Below, piece by piece: positions 53,420-60,464 of a DNA stretch of 64,000 nt. Below the pieces are notes generated by a model that had not been told where the DNA came from, made no database searches, and was given only the letters and a program-made list of their open reading frames with translations. The stretch's first letter is position 1, and every line of letters begins with the position of its first letter. The DNA comes from a virus: positions 38,758 to 102,757 of IMG/VR virus record IMGVR_UViG_3300023184_005116, one strand, 5' to 3'. The position numbers were made by a program, and so were the translations under genes.

Positions 53420-54073
53420 ATGGCAAGAAAAGAAAGAAAGTATCATTATATTTATAAGATAACATGTCTTAAGAATAATCGATACTACATTGGAATGCAC
53501 TCTACTGATAACTTAGATGATGGTTATTTTGGAGGGGGAAAAAGAATTAAAAATTCCGTAAAGAAATACGGAAAAGGCATTCACAAAAAAGAAATCTTAG
53601 AATTTCTAAAATCAAGGGACTTATTAAAAAACAGGGAAAAAGAAATCGTAAATGAGGATCTTTTAAATGATCCTATGTGTATGAATCTACAGATAGGGGG
53701 AGGGGGTGGATTTATAAATGAACAACATGCTAAAGATTTTCTAATAGCAGGTAATAAGGAATTTAAAGAAAGATTAAAGAACGAAAATTATAAAAAAGAA
53801 TTCATAGAAAAAACAAAAAAAAGTAGAGAGAAAGCTAGAAAGAGAGCTAAAGAACTTTATGAAGCTGGTGCATTTAGACTTGATACGTTTAAAGGAAAAA
53901 AACATAAAGAAGAGTCATTAGAAAAAATGAGAAATGTAGATAGGACAGGGAATAAGAATTCGCAATTTGGAACCTTCTGGGTTTGTCATCCACAATTTTC
54001 TACAAGAAAGATTAAAAAAGATGAATTATTCTTTTATGAATCTCAAGGATGGAAAAGAGGCAGAACATTCTAA
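53420..54073 (+). CDS. GIY-YIG endonuclease, SegA-like
   Basis: 217 residues. HYIYKITCLKNNRYYIGMHS is the GIY-YIG core, followed by YFGGGKRIKNSVKKYGK and the conserved Glu region NREKEIV. Lys-rich helical segments and a GKKHKEESLEKMRN module (NUMOD3-like) give the DNA-binding tail. Such free-standing homing endonucleases are common in T4-like phages and spread by cutting relatives at the site they occupy. The placement directly after the tmRNA gene suggests the tmRNA neighbourhood is or was its target. Confidence 0.85.
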   Translation: MARKERKYHYIYKITCLKNNRYYIGMHSTDNLDDGYFGGGKRIKNSVKKYGKGIHKKEILEFLKSRDLLKNREKEIVNEDLLNDPMCMNLQIGGGGGFINEQHAKDFLIAGNKEFKERLKNENYKKEFIEKTKKSREKARKRAKELYEAGAFRLDTFKGKKHKEESLEKMRNVDRTGNKNSQFGTFWVCHPQFSTRKIKKDELFFYESQGWKRGRTF

Positions 54074-54087
54074 GTATATAATAAGAA

Positions 54088-54528
54088 ATGGGAAATATAT
54101 TTACACACATCGATTTATGGCATGCAGTATTAACATCTGCTTTTTGTGCTTTTATTATCGGGGTTGAAAGGGAGTTAAAAAGAAAACCAGCAGGTATTAG
54201 GTCTATGATTCTTATATCAGTTGGATGTTCCGTTTTAACCTGGGTATCAAAGGAATCTGCTATCCATATTATAGGAGTTGATCCTACTAGAATAATAGGA
54301 CAGATAATAACCGGTATAGGATTTTTAGGCGGAGGAACGATATTAAAGAACGACGATAAGATTCAAGGAATAACAACAGCAGCTTTTGTGTGGGTTGCAA
54401 GCTCAATGGGAATTATGGCAGGATTAGGCTATATAGCAGAACCTATTGTTTTAACTATAGGATTAGTTGCTGTTTCCATTTTTCTAGAAAAGTTTGAAAA
54501 ATTTATAGCTGGAAAAAAGAAGGAATGA
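54088..54528 (+). CDS. MgtC/SapB-family membrane protein
   Basis: 146 residues with about four hydrophobic segments and family motifs FIIGVERELKRKPAGIRS, GQIITGIGFLGGGTILK and AAFVWVASSMGIMAGLG. MgtC-like proteins act in magnesium homeostasis and inhibit F-type ATP synthase in some bacteria. In a phage it may modify host energy or ion balance. A GTATATAA element lies at about 54074 and the ATG 14 bases after the endonuclease stop. Confidence 0.8.
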   Translation: MGNIFTHIDLWHAVLTSAFCAFIIGVERELKRKPAGIRSMILISVGCSVLTWVSKESAIHIIGVDPTRIIGQIITGIGFLGGGTILKNDDKIQGITTAAFVWVASSMGIMAGLGYIAEPIVLTIGLVAVSIFLEKFEKFIAGKKKE

Positions 54529-54542
54529 TTTTTTTCTTCCGT

Positions 54543-54560
54543 AGAATTTTCTTACTCTTG
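54543..54560 (+). promoter_or_regulatory. Early-type promoter element, AGAATTTTCT plus TACTCTTG
   Basis: AGAATTTTCT directly followed by TACTCTTG (one mismatch to TAnnTTTG), after a T-rich hairpin region that ends the MgtC gene. It is nearly identical in layout to the elements at 49496 and 58187. The GTG start at 54565 follows after 4 bases. Confidence 0.45.
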
Positions 54561-54564
54561 CTCT

Positions 54565-54750
54565 GTGAAAGAAAAAATAATTGAAGTACCAGAAGCCAAT
54601 GGAATGCCTCTAGAAAGATGGACTGCTTACATGTATTGTGAAGCAAACTCGTTAATGCTTGAGTATGGAACATTCTCAATAGGTACGGTAAAAGGTATGA
54701 GTATAATCAGAGTTCAACCATGGAGGAGTTTGAAAGAAAAGACGGAATAA
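54565..54750 (+). CDS. Small hypothetical protein
   Basis: 61 residues from a GTG start (MKEKIIEVPEANGMPLERWT). An in-frame ATG 13 codons on is an alternative. Compact alpha/beta with no recognised family. Overlaps the DUF4326 gene by 31 bases in another frame. Confidence 0.4.
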   Translation: MKEKIIEVPEANGMPLERWTAYMYCEANSLMLEYGTFSIGTVKGMSIIRVQPWRSLKEKTE

Positions 54751-55079
54751 CATACGTTGTGCATTTTAGAAAGTACAATCACGATGTTTATATTGGACGA
54801 CCATCTAAATGGGCTAATCCATTTACGCACAAGGATCTGGATAAGACTCAAGCAGAATTTCAGGTAGGTTCTAGAAAAGAGGCTATTGATAATTTTGATA
54901 GGTATTTACATACCTCAGGATTAATTAATGATATAGATGAGCTAAAGGGTAAAGTCCTTGGATGTTGGTGCTGTAATAAGCCTGCAGACGGCTCTGAGAA
55001 GAATTTCCTTTGTCATGGTCAAGTAATAGCAAAATATCTCAATAGTGAGCTTAAAAACAAACAAAAAATATTAATATAA
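54720..55079 (+). CDS. DUF4326-family protein
   Basis: 119 residues. YVVHFRKYNHDVYIGRPSKW and ANPF, then SRKEAIDNF, LKGKVLGCWC and a late CHGQVIAKYL are the landmarks of DUF4326, a small family common in phages and bacteria. The paired Cys (CWCC) and the later CH may bind metal. Biochemical role unknown. Confidence 0.75.
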   Translation: MEEFERKDGITYVVHFRKYNHDVYIGRPSKWANPFTHKDLDKTQAEFQVGSRKEAIDNFDRYLHTSGLINDIDELKGKVLGCWCCNKPADGSEKNFLCHGQVIAKYLNSELKNKQKILI

Positions 55080-55654
55080 TGAACGGATTAGAACCAAGGC
55101 ACGATTTGGAGTTTTTTATAGATAAGAAAGATCCTGAGATACTCAACCTATGGATGGCATGGGACAAAGGAGATTGCTCAGTAGTTGGATTATTAGAAAT
55201 ACTTCTACACCAGGAGATTAAGAAGCACAAAAAAGAAAACGGGGATTACTATGACCGGGATTATGACAAAATCGCATTAAAATATGGTCAATCTATACCT
55301 GCTAAGATGACTCACGAAGAAATTCACGATCTAGATAAAAATTACGGGATTGATGCAGTAGAGGAGATATCAAAGATTTTACGTAACGAAATTGCTTCTA
55401 ATTTCATAATAAGTGAGGAGACATTAAAAAAATCAGGATGGGTAGAATGGAAAAACCCATACACCAATAAAAATACATGGGCAACTCATCGGATAGTTGA
55501 TGGTGTTTTTGGTACTTTCCCTAGTTATCTTTTTGAGTATGATCTTGAAACGAACACTTTTAGATATAACGGAGGTGAGTTCAGTACAATTATAAAAAAT
55601 GGATTTACAGGAAACATTATAGATCTTAATATTATAGTAAAATTATTATCATGA
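55079..55654 (+). CDS. Hypothetical protein
   Basis: 191 residues, mixed alpha/beta, beginning MNGLEPRHDLEFFIDKKDPE. No recognised motif. It starts on the last base of the DUF4326 stop and overlaps the next gene by 4 bases, so it belongs to the same coupled run of small genes (54565-56758). Confidence 0.5.
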   Translation: MNGLEPRHDLEFFIDKKDPEILNLWMAWDKGDCSVVGLLEILLHQEIKKHKKENGDYYDRDYDKIALKYGQSIPAKMTHEEIHDLDKNYGIDAVEEISKILRNEIASNFIISEETLKKSGWVEWKNPYTNKNTWATHRIVDGVFGTFPSYLFEYDLETNTFRYNGGEFSTIIKNGFTGNIIDLNIIVKLLS

Positions 55655-56043
55655 CATCAGCAAACGTTATAGAATATACAATATTCAAAGGAGAAGAAGA
55701 AGTAGGAAGACACCGACAAAACATTATGTGTAAAAGATGCAATGATGGTCTAGAAAAATTCCAACCCTCAAATGAATTTACTATCCAAGCTTGGGGATAT
55801 GACGAAGAAGAGGAATTATGGGAGAATGATAAAAGGGAGAATCTAGATGGGTGGTTAAAAAAGAATACTGCTGAAATCACCTTTAGAAAATTTGAGGAAG
55901 GTGAAGCAGTAAAACTAACAAAGAAAAGAGGGTCTGCGATTATACTTGAATCAAGGAAGGGTAATTTTTTTCCTGAGTACAAGGTACAAGTTATAGGAGG
56001 AGAAATACTAGATTCAGTCCAACAAGGAGAAATAATACCATGA
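55651..56043 (+). CDS. Hypothetical protein with a CxxC pair
   Basis: 130 residues. MCKRCNDGLEKF contains a CxxC; the rest is beta-rich and acidic (WGYDEEEELWENDKREN). No family recognised. Overlaps its neighbours by 4 bases on each side. Confidence 0.5.
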   Translation: MTSANVIEYTIFKGEEEVGRHRQNIMCKRCNDGLEKFQPSNEFTIQAWGYDEEEELWENDKRENLDGWLKKNTAEITFRKFEEGEAVKLTKKRGSAIILESRKGNFFPEYKVQVIGGEILDSVQQGEIIP

Positions 56044-56513
56044 ATATAAAAGAAAATTTAAAATTAGCAACTGACATTACCACAGTAACATTAGTCGGAT
56101 TTCTTGGGGATTATCCAAGAGAAAGAGGAAATTGTTTTTCCGTATCTGTAGAAGGTGAAAGAGATTACAGGATAATCAATTTTAATTATGAAAATCTAGA
56201 AAAGCTTATAGAGGATAATGTGGTTTCTTTTCCTTTAAAGATCTCTAAGTTATCTGATAGAATTGCCATCGTTGCGGATGAAAGAATCCCAGATGAGTGG
56301 TATTCTAAAAGATTTTGTGAAACATGTACTCCTTCGGATCTTTTACCTATACCGCAAAGGCTTAAGCACTTATTGGACATCGAAAGAGGTATAAGGGAAG
56401 AAAGAGAAATTGAAATCGACGGGAAAAAAATGAAAATGGTTTCTATAAAAGTAGAACCTAAAATAATTCATGTCCCATGGACAATAGAAACTAATCAACC
56501 AGAAAATGAATAA
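56040..56513 (+). CDS. Hypothetical protein
   Basis: 157 residues beginning MNIKENLKLATDITTVTLVG. The CETCTPSDLLPIPQRLKHLL segment contains a CxxC. Otherwise mixed alpha/beta with no recognised family. Coupled to the preceding gene by a 4-base overlap. Confidence 0.5.
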   Translation: MNIKENLKLATDITTVTLVGFLGDYPRERGNCFSVSVEGERDYRIINFNYENLEKLIEDNVVSFPLKISKLSDRIAIVADERIPDEWYSKRFCETCTPSDLLPIPQRLKHLLDIERGIREEREIEIDGKKMKMVSIKVEPKIIHVPWTIETNQPENE

Positions 56514-56515
56514 TA

Positions 56516-56758
56516 ATGAGTAGGTATGTAGTAAAGCTCGAAGAGCAAAAAGAATTTGTTTATGGATGGGATCATGCACTAGGATATTTCTACGAAGTGT
56601 GGGATAACTCATTAGGTGACGAAGAAGCAGATTGTATAGTTGAAGATAAGAATTCCCTATTCAATAAAATGTCCAAAGGACAAATGGTAGAGGCTATGGG
56701 GAAGTATGGGGCTAAAGTAGAGCACATAAAAAAGGCAGCTTTAGATCTGCCATTTTAA
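56516..56758 (+). CDS. Small hypothetical protein
   Basis: 80 residues (MSRYVVKLEEQKEFVYGWDH), 2 bases after the previous stop. Contains a beta-strand N-terminus and a helical C-terminus (KGQMVEAMGKYGAKVEHIKK). Last gene of the small-gene run; it faces the minus-strand gene at 56775 with only 16 bases between stops. Confidence 0.5.
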   Translation: MSRYVVKLEEQKEFVYGWDHALGYFYEVWDNSLGDEEADCIVEDKNSLFNKMSKGQMVEAMGKYGAKVEHIKKAALDLPF

Positions 56759-56774
56759 TTCTTTTCCCTTTAAA

Positions 56775-57377
56775 TTACTTAACTAAATAGCCGGAAATAT
56801 TAGATACTAGGTTTACAACCTCTTCTTCTAATTCTTTGGTTATTTTAATTTTGTGCTTTACTGTATGTAATTGTATAAATCCTGTTAATTGTCCAGATAA
56901 GGTCCTAACTGGTGCAGATATAACTTGTAAGATACCTTCGTCTGTTACTTTACCCCTAATATAATCTAACACTGGATCTTCTGCATTAACATAGAAAAAT
57001 TCTCTCTCACTTAGATGTTTAATTAAAGATGGGTGTTCAGTAACAAAAACACTTTGGTTGTGTTCCTTCGATTTTGAAACACCGTGTGAAACTGATTCAA
57101 AAGTCTGTGAGTATTTCTTCATAGGTACACCATGAAAAAATTTACCACCATTATGAAACTGAAAAATGCCTATCCTATCTAAATTCCACTTTTCTCTAAA
57201 GCAATCTATAAAATTTTGTATTTCGAGCATTGTATCAACATCTTTCTGTGATATGCTTTCATACTTATCATCGTCAGAAGCTTTCTTTTTGACATCTAAT
57301 GAATGCTTTAACCAGACAGATCCTAATGCAACAGCAAGTGAAAAAATTCCAGTTATAATTATTTGTAACAGTTCCAA
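56775..57377 (-). CDS. Membrane-anchored protein with GAF-like domain
   Basis: 200 residues from a TTG start on the minus strand. An N-terminal membrane segment (LLQIIITGIFSLAVALGSVW) is followed by a helical linker and a soluble domain with RIGIFQFHNGGKFFHGVPM and LQVISAPVRTLSGQLTGFIQ, resembling a GAF sensor domain. It may sense a small molecule at the inner membrane. Likely co-transcribed with the minus-strand gene upstream, 18 bases away. Confidence 0.55.
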   Translation of the reverse strand: MELLQIIITGIFSLAVALGSVWLKHSLDVKKKASDDDKYESISQKDVDTMLEIQNFIDCFREKWNLDRIGIFQFHNGGKFFHGVPMKKYSQTFESVSHGVSKSKEHNQSVFVTEHPSLIKHLSEREFFYVNAEDPVLDYIRGKVTDEGILQVISAPVRTLSGQLTGFIQLHTVKHKIKITKELEEEVVNLVSNISGYLVK

Positions 57378-57395
57378 TTTAGTATTTTATTTTAA

Positions 57396-57992
57396 TTAGT
57401 CCTCAAATCCTCCAAATCTCTTAAGTAGACTTGCACCTTGACCAAGCTCCTCTTTCTTCAAGCTAGGAGGTAATTCAATTTTTTGAATTGATGAAGGATC
57501 TTCCTCCATTTTTCTTCTAATAAGCTCTTTATAAGACTCGTTGTTGTAAAGATCGTTGTCGGTAACTGGAAATCCTTGACGTTGGATCAAATACTTAACT
57601 AAAAAACTCATTTTATATAAGTAATCTTCTACTGTCATACAAGCTCTTCTAAGATCTGTATTTAATCTTGCAAATTCTGATGATTTAGAAGTACCTGACC
57701 ATATCTTAATACTTCCATTGTGCATGATATTATAATAAGGGAAGTTCTTTTTACTTCCTGCTAAAGCTGGATGGAAGAAAGCGATATTACCCAATCTATC
57801 TTTAAAGTATCTTTGTTCCTCTGTTCCTACAACTTCAATTCCTTCTGGGTTATCTGCTAATCTCTCAACAAATCCCATTGCAATCATATCTTTATAAATT
57901 TCAGATTCTCTTATAGGTTTAAAATTAGTAACCGGGCATTTTTTTGGTCTCCTAACCTCTTGGATCTTTCTAAACGCTTGATATTTTTCCAT
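57396..57992 (-). CDS. Putative packaged protein, minus strand
   Basis: 198 residues beginning MEKYQAFRKIQE|VRRPKK, similar to the T4 internal-protein start with IQE as predicted cut site. The C-terminus GASLLKRFGGFED resembles that of the protein at 47834. The middle is mixed and basic. A GAATATATAA late-type element lies upstream on the same strand. Function unknown. Confidence 0.5.
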   Translation of the reverse strand: MEKYQAFRKIQEVRRPKKCPVTNFKPIRESEIYKDMIAMGFVERLADNPEGIEVVGTEEQRYFKDRLGNIAFFHPALAGSKKNFPYYNIMHNGSIKIWSGTSKSSEFARLNTDLRRACMTVEDYLYKMSFLVKYLIQRQGFPVTDNDLYNNESYKELIRRKMEEDPSSIQKIELPPSLKKEELGQGASLLKRFGGFED

Positions 57993-58010
57993 ATCGTTTT
58001 TTTGTTTTCT

Positions 58011-58020
58011 TTATATATTC
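58011..58020 (-). promoter_or_regulatory. Late-promoter-like element, minus strand (GAATATATAA)
   Basis: Reads GAATATATAA on the minus strand, 18 bases before the ATG at 57992, matching the variant seen at 9499. It would drive the two minus-strand genes at 57396 and 56775. Confidence 0.4.
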
Positions 58021-58151
58021 ATTCTACTCGCGAACTCCGAGAATTTTTCAAAGAACATTGAAATTTTTTATGTTTATGTCAGTATATTATACATCTCCAG
58101 CAGTTTAAGGGCTTAAAAATCCTTTTTCTTGCTTCTCCATATACCGAAAAG

Positions 58152-58181
58152 CCCGATTCTTTTTTTAGAATCGGGTTTTTT
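58152..58181 (+). terminator. Strong intrinsic terminator
   Basis: CCCGATTCT (58152-58160) pairs perfectly with AGAATCGGG (58167-58175), followed by six T. It stands in the 218-base intergenic region between the minus-strand gene ending at 57992 and the HD-domain gene. No plus-strand gene lies just upstream, so a transcript ending here must arise in the gap itself, for example a short RNA starting between 58020 and 58150. Confidence 0.8.
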
Positions 58182-58186
58182 ATTCG

Positions 58187-58207
58187 GGAATTTTCTATTA
58201 TAATTGC
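58187..58207 (+). promoter_or_regulatory. Early-type promoter element, GGAATTTTCT plus TATAATTG
   Basis: GGAATTTTCTAT then TATAATTG (58199-58206), directly behind the terminator and 4 bases before the ATG at 58211. Third member of the group at 49496 and 54543. It would drive the HD hydrolase and RNA ligase, and possibly the cassette array beyond. Confidence 0.5.
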
Positions 58208-58210
58208 GGT

Positions 58211-58750
58211 ATGAAGTTTATGACATTTTTAGAGCTATTGCAAAATACAAATCCTCCACACTCTGTTATGTTTCGTTTAGAAGCATTAAAGGGGTTAAGA
58301 GAAAGACCTGATTTCCATCCAGAGGAAAGCGCTTTCGAGCATATTAAGATTGTGACTGAAAGACTTATGCAGACTAATGATCCTGATCTTATTTTAGCTG
58401 GATGTTTGCACGATCTATTTAAACACGATACAGTAAAGATTAATCCTAAGAACGGATTTCCAACCTGTCCTGGGCATGATACCGAAGTAGCAAAATTTAT
58501 TTGGTCTAATGAAGAAGTGCAAGAATGGATTAAAGGGTTAGGGGCGGACGTTGATACTGTTGCAAATCTTTGTAAAGATCATATGAGATTTCATCAGTTT
58601 GATCAGATGAGAAGGGTTAAACAACAAGAGTTTATGAGTAGACCTCATTGGGGTAAACTAGAATTTCTTGGAGCAGCAGATAATATGCTAGAAGAATTTG
58701 ATATTGATAATTTAGAAAAATCCTGGAAATGGAAAAGAAGTACGATTTAA
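58211..58750 (+). CDS. HD-domain phosphohydrolase
   Basis: 179 residues. The His residues of FEHIKIV, AGCLHDLFKHD (HD pair) and CKDHMRFHQ, with an Asp in LGAADNML, fit the HD metal-phosphohydrolase fold. Related HD enzymes hydrolyse nucleotides, cyclic phosphates or (p)ppGpp. It overlaps the RNA ligase start by 22 bases, so a role in RNA end-healing before ligation is attractive but unproven. Confidence 0.7.
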   Translation: MKFMTFLELLQNTNPPHSVMFRLEALKGLRERPDFHPEESAFEHIKIVTERLMQTNDPDLILAGCLHDLFKHDTVKINPKNGFPTCPGHDTEVAKFIWSNEEVQEWIKGLGADVDTVANLCKDHMRFHQFDQMRRVKQQEFMSRPHWGKLEFLGAADNMLEEFDIDNLEKSWKWKRSTI

Positions 58751-59814
58751 ACATACTTAAGGAATATATTGATGCCGGATTGGTCGAAAAAAACGACCAT
58801 CCAGTTTATCCTATTTCTATTTACAACTACAGTAGGGATTGTCAGTTTGAAAAAAAGTGGGATAATATTACCTTAAATATGAGAGGTACTATTCTCGATA
58901 CGCAAGGAAATCTGATAGCAAGAACATTTCCTAAATTCTTTAATATGGAAGAAATGGAAACAATTCCCAATGAAGAATTTGATGTGTTTGAAAAAATGGA
59001 CGGATCTTTGGGGATACTTTTCTATTATGAAAATGAATGGATATTATCTACAAAAGGTTCTTTTTCTTCCGATCAAGCAGTAAAAGGATTTGAAATGCTT
59101 AGTTCTTATGATTACCAAAAGTTACATAAGGATTATACCTACCTCTTTGAGATTATCTATAATGAAAACCGTATAGTTTGTCAATATGATTTTGAGGATC
59201 TTGTTTTACTTGGGATGATAGAAAACAAAACGGGGTATGAGGTAGATCTTTACGAAGATGGTAATGATATAAGATTAAAAAATCTAATAAACAATATTGG
59301 ATTTAAAATAGTCAAAAAATACTATGGAATAGAGGACTACAGGAAGCTAAAAACATTAATTGAAAATAATCATGAAGGATTTGTTCTTAGGTTTAAATCT
59401 AAATTAAGGATGAAAATAAAAGGTGAGGAGTATGTAAGATTGCACAGACTCCTTACAAATTTCTCCAATGTCGATATTTGGGAAAGCCTTATGCTGGGTA
59501 AAGATCTTAGTCTTATGCTAGAAAAAGTCCCTGATGAATTTGATAGCTGGGTTAGAAATGTCATCTATGATCTTAAAATAAAGTTTAAGGTTAGAGAAGA
59601 ACGTGCAAAAGAGATTATGTATAATCTGATAACTAACAAGGGTTTATCAAGAAAGGAGATAGCTGAAATACTTAATTTTGAAACATCCATGAATAGGACT
59701 ATAATATTCTGTATGTTGGACGGAAAAGATTACTCAAGCATTATCTGGAAAAACATTAGGCCAGTTTATCAAAAGCCTTTTTGGTATAAAGAAGATGAAA
59801 ATTATACAAATTAA
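58729..59814 (+). CDS. T4 Rnl1-like RNA ligase
   Basis: 361 residues. Motif I FEKMDGSLG has the adenylation Lys (K89); motif III-like YLFEIIYNENRIV, motif IV HEGFVLRFK and motif V RMKIKGEEYVRLH follow in the order of T4 RNA ligase 1. A helical C-terminal domain is present. It would reseal tRNAs or other RNAs cut by host defences. Coupled to the HD gene; a P-loop kinase is encoded at 51719. It is the last recognisable phage gene before the cassette array. Confidence 0.8.
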   Translation: MEKKYDLNILKEYIDAGLVEKNDHPVYPISIYNYSRDCQFEKKWDNITLNMRGTILDTQGNLIARTFPKFFNMEEMETIPNEEFDVFEKMDGSLGILFYYENEWILSTKGSFSSDQAVKGFEMLSSYDYQKLHKDYTYLFEIIYNENRIVCQYDFEDLVLLGMIENKTGYEVDLYEDGNDIRLKNLINNIGFKIVKKYYGIEDYRKLKTLIENNHEGFVLRFKSKLRMKIKGEEYVRLHRLLTNFSNVDIWESLMLGKDLSLMLEKVPDEFDSWVRNVIYDLKIKFKVREERAKEIMYNLITNKGLSRKEIAEILNFETSMNRTIIFCMLDGKDYSSIIWKNIRPVYQKPFWYKEDENYTN

Positions 59815-59847
59815 TAATTATAAATATGACTGAACCATTAACAAAAG

Positions 59848-59876
59848 GTTATGTAAACAAAAATATTACTTATAAC
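59848..59876. repeat. Degenerate empty cassette at the distal end of the array
   Basis: GTTATGT (59848-59854), AAACAAAAAT and then TTATAAC (59870-59876) have the same flank sequences seen at cassette ends elsewhere (GTTATAAGTATGTAAAAC and TTACTTATAAC) but enclose no gene. A 26-codon open frame (59826-59906) crosses it and is probably not a gene. Confidence 0.4.
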
Positions 59877-60000
59877 GATACTCAGATATATTCAGTTGTT
59901 TATTAAATAATAAAAAATATGATTACAGAAGAAAAATACTTAAAAGCATTACAGGTTGTTAAAGACTATGAAAAACAATTGAATATATCTGTTGTTAGAT
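59870..60000. repeat. attC-like site 1 (131 bp, encloses a start codon)
   Basis: Outer boxes TTATAAC (59870-59876) and GTTAGAT (59994-60000). Inner arms 59883-59901 and 59973-59991 match at 18 of 19 positions. The ATG of cassette gene 1 (59919) lies in the loop. Confidence 0.75.
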
Positions 60001-60098
60001 GTAGTTGCGAACCAGTAAAAACTAAAGATGAAAATGGTAATGGATTATTTGTGAGTCCTTGGTGTTGGAAGTGCAACACTTGGTGCAATTACATCTAA
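59919..60098 (+). CDS. Cassette gene 1: Cys-rich small protein
   Basis: 59 residues, stop formed by the TAA of the next box (ATCTAAC). MITEEKYLKALQVVKDYEKQ is a helical N-terminus encoded within attC-like site 1; the rest has VVRCSC and SPWCWKCNTWCNYI, five Cys that may bind metal. A resembling layout (helix then CxxC pairs) occurs in cassette gene 2. No family recognised. Confidence 0.55.
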   Translation: MITEEKYLKALQVVKDYEKQLNISVVRCSCEPVKTKDENGNGLFVSPWCWKCNTWCNYI

Positions 60099-60220
60099 CG
60101 TATAGATGCAAAAGCAGTTTAATTTTAATTATATGACAAAGAAACAAAAAGTAGAAGAAGCTATCAAAGAAGCAGAAAAGGAATTAGAACGCCTTAAATT
60201 GCTTTTACATAGTGTTAGTG
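60093..60220. repeat. attC-like site 2 (128 bp, encloses a start codon)
   Basis: Boxes ATCTAAC (60093-60099) and GTTAGTG (60214-60220). Arms 60106-60122 and 60194-60210 match at 15 of 17 positions. The loop holds the ATG of cassette gene 2 at 60133. Confidence 0.75.
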
Positions 60221-60306
60221 GCAGTGCTTTAGAAGTATGCCCCTATTGTAAAACTAAAAATAGACATTGGTATGCAAAAGATTATTGGTGCTGTTCGTTT
60301 TGTTAG
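60133..60306 (+). CDS. Cassette gene 2: small zinc-ribbon-like protein
   Basis: 57 residues from the ATG at 60133; an in-frame ATG at 60106 lies within the palindrome arm and is less likely. A coiled-coil N-terminus (KVEEAIKEAEKELERLKLLL) is followed by VCPYCKTKNRHWY and YWCCSFC, two CxxC knuckles typical of zinc ribbons. The first part is encoded by the attC-like site. Function unknown. Confidence 0.55.
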   Translation: MTKKQKVEEAIKEAEKELERLKLLLHSVSGSALEVCPYCKTKNRHWYAKDYWCCSFC

Positions 60307-60312
60307 CATTGC

Positions 60313-60435
60313 CACTAACGGTTGGGTGTATATGTAGTGATTTACACTGAACTTTATTAGAAGAAATGAATATAATTATTAACAGACAAGGTTGATTAGA
60401 TGTAGTAAAATCATTACATATACACCCTGTTATAA
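60313..60435. repeat. attC-like site 3 (123 bp)
   Basis: Boxes CACTAAC (60313-60319) and GTTATAA (60429-60435). Arms 60324-60345 and 60405-60427 pair almost fully, with one extra base and one mismatch. It shares CGGTTGGGT after the left box with the 93-bp sites. Confidence 0.8.
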
Positions 60436-60464
60436 GTAGTAAAACAAAAATAAACTAAACAGAT

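Noticed and set aside
59826-59906. A 26-codon open frame after the RNA ligase gene
   Set aside because: It crosses two recombination-box sequences, has no recognisable product and is too short to support as a gene.
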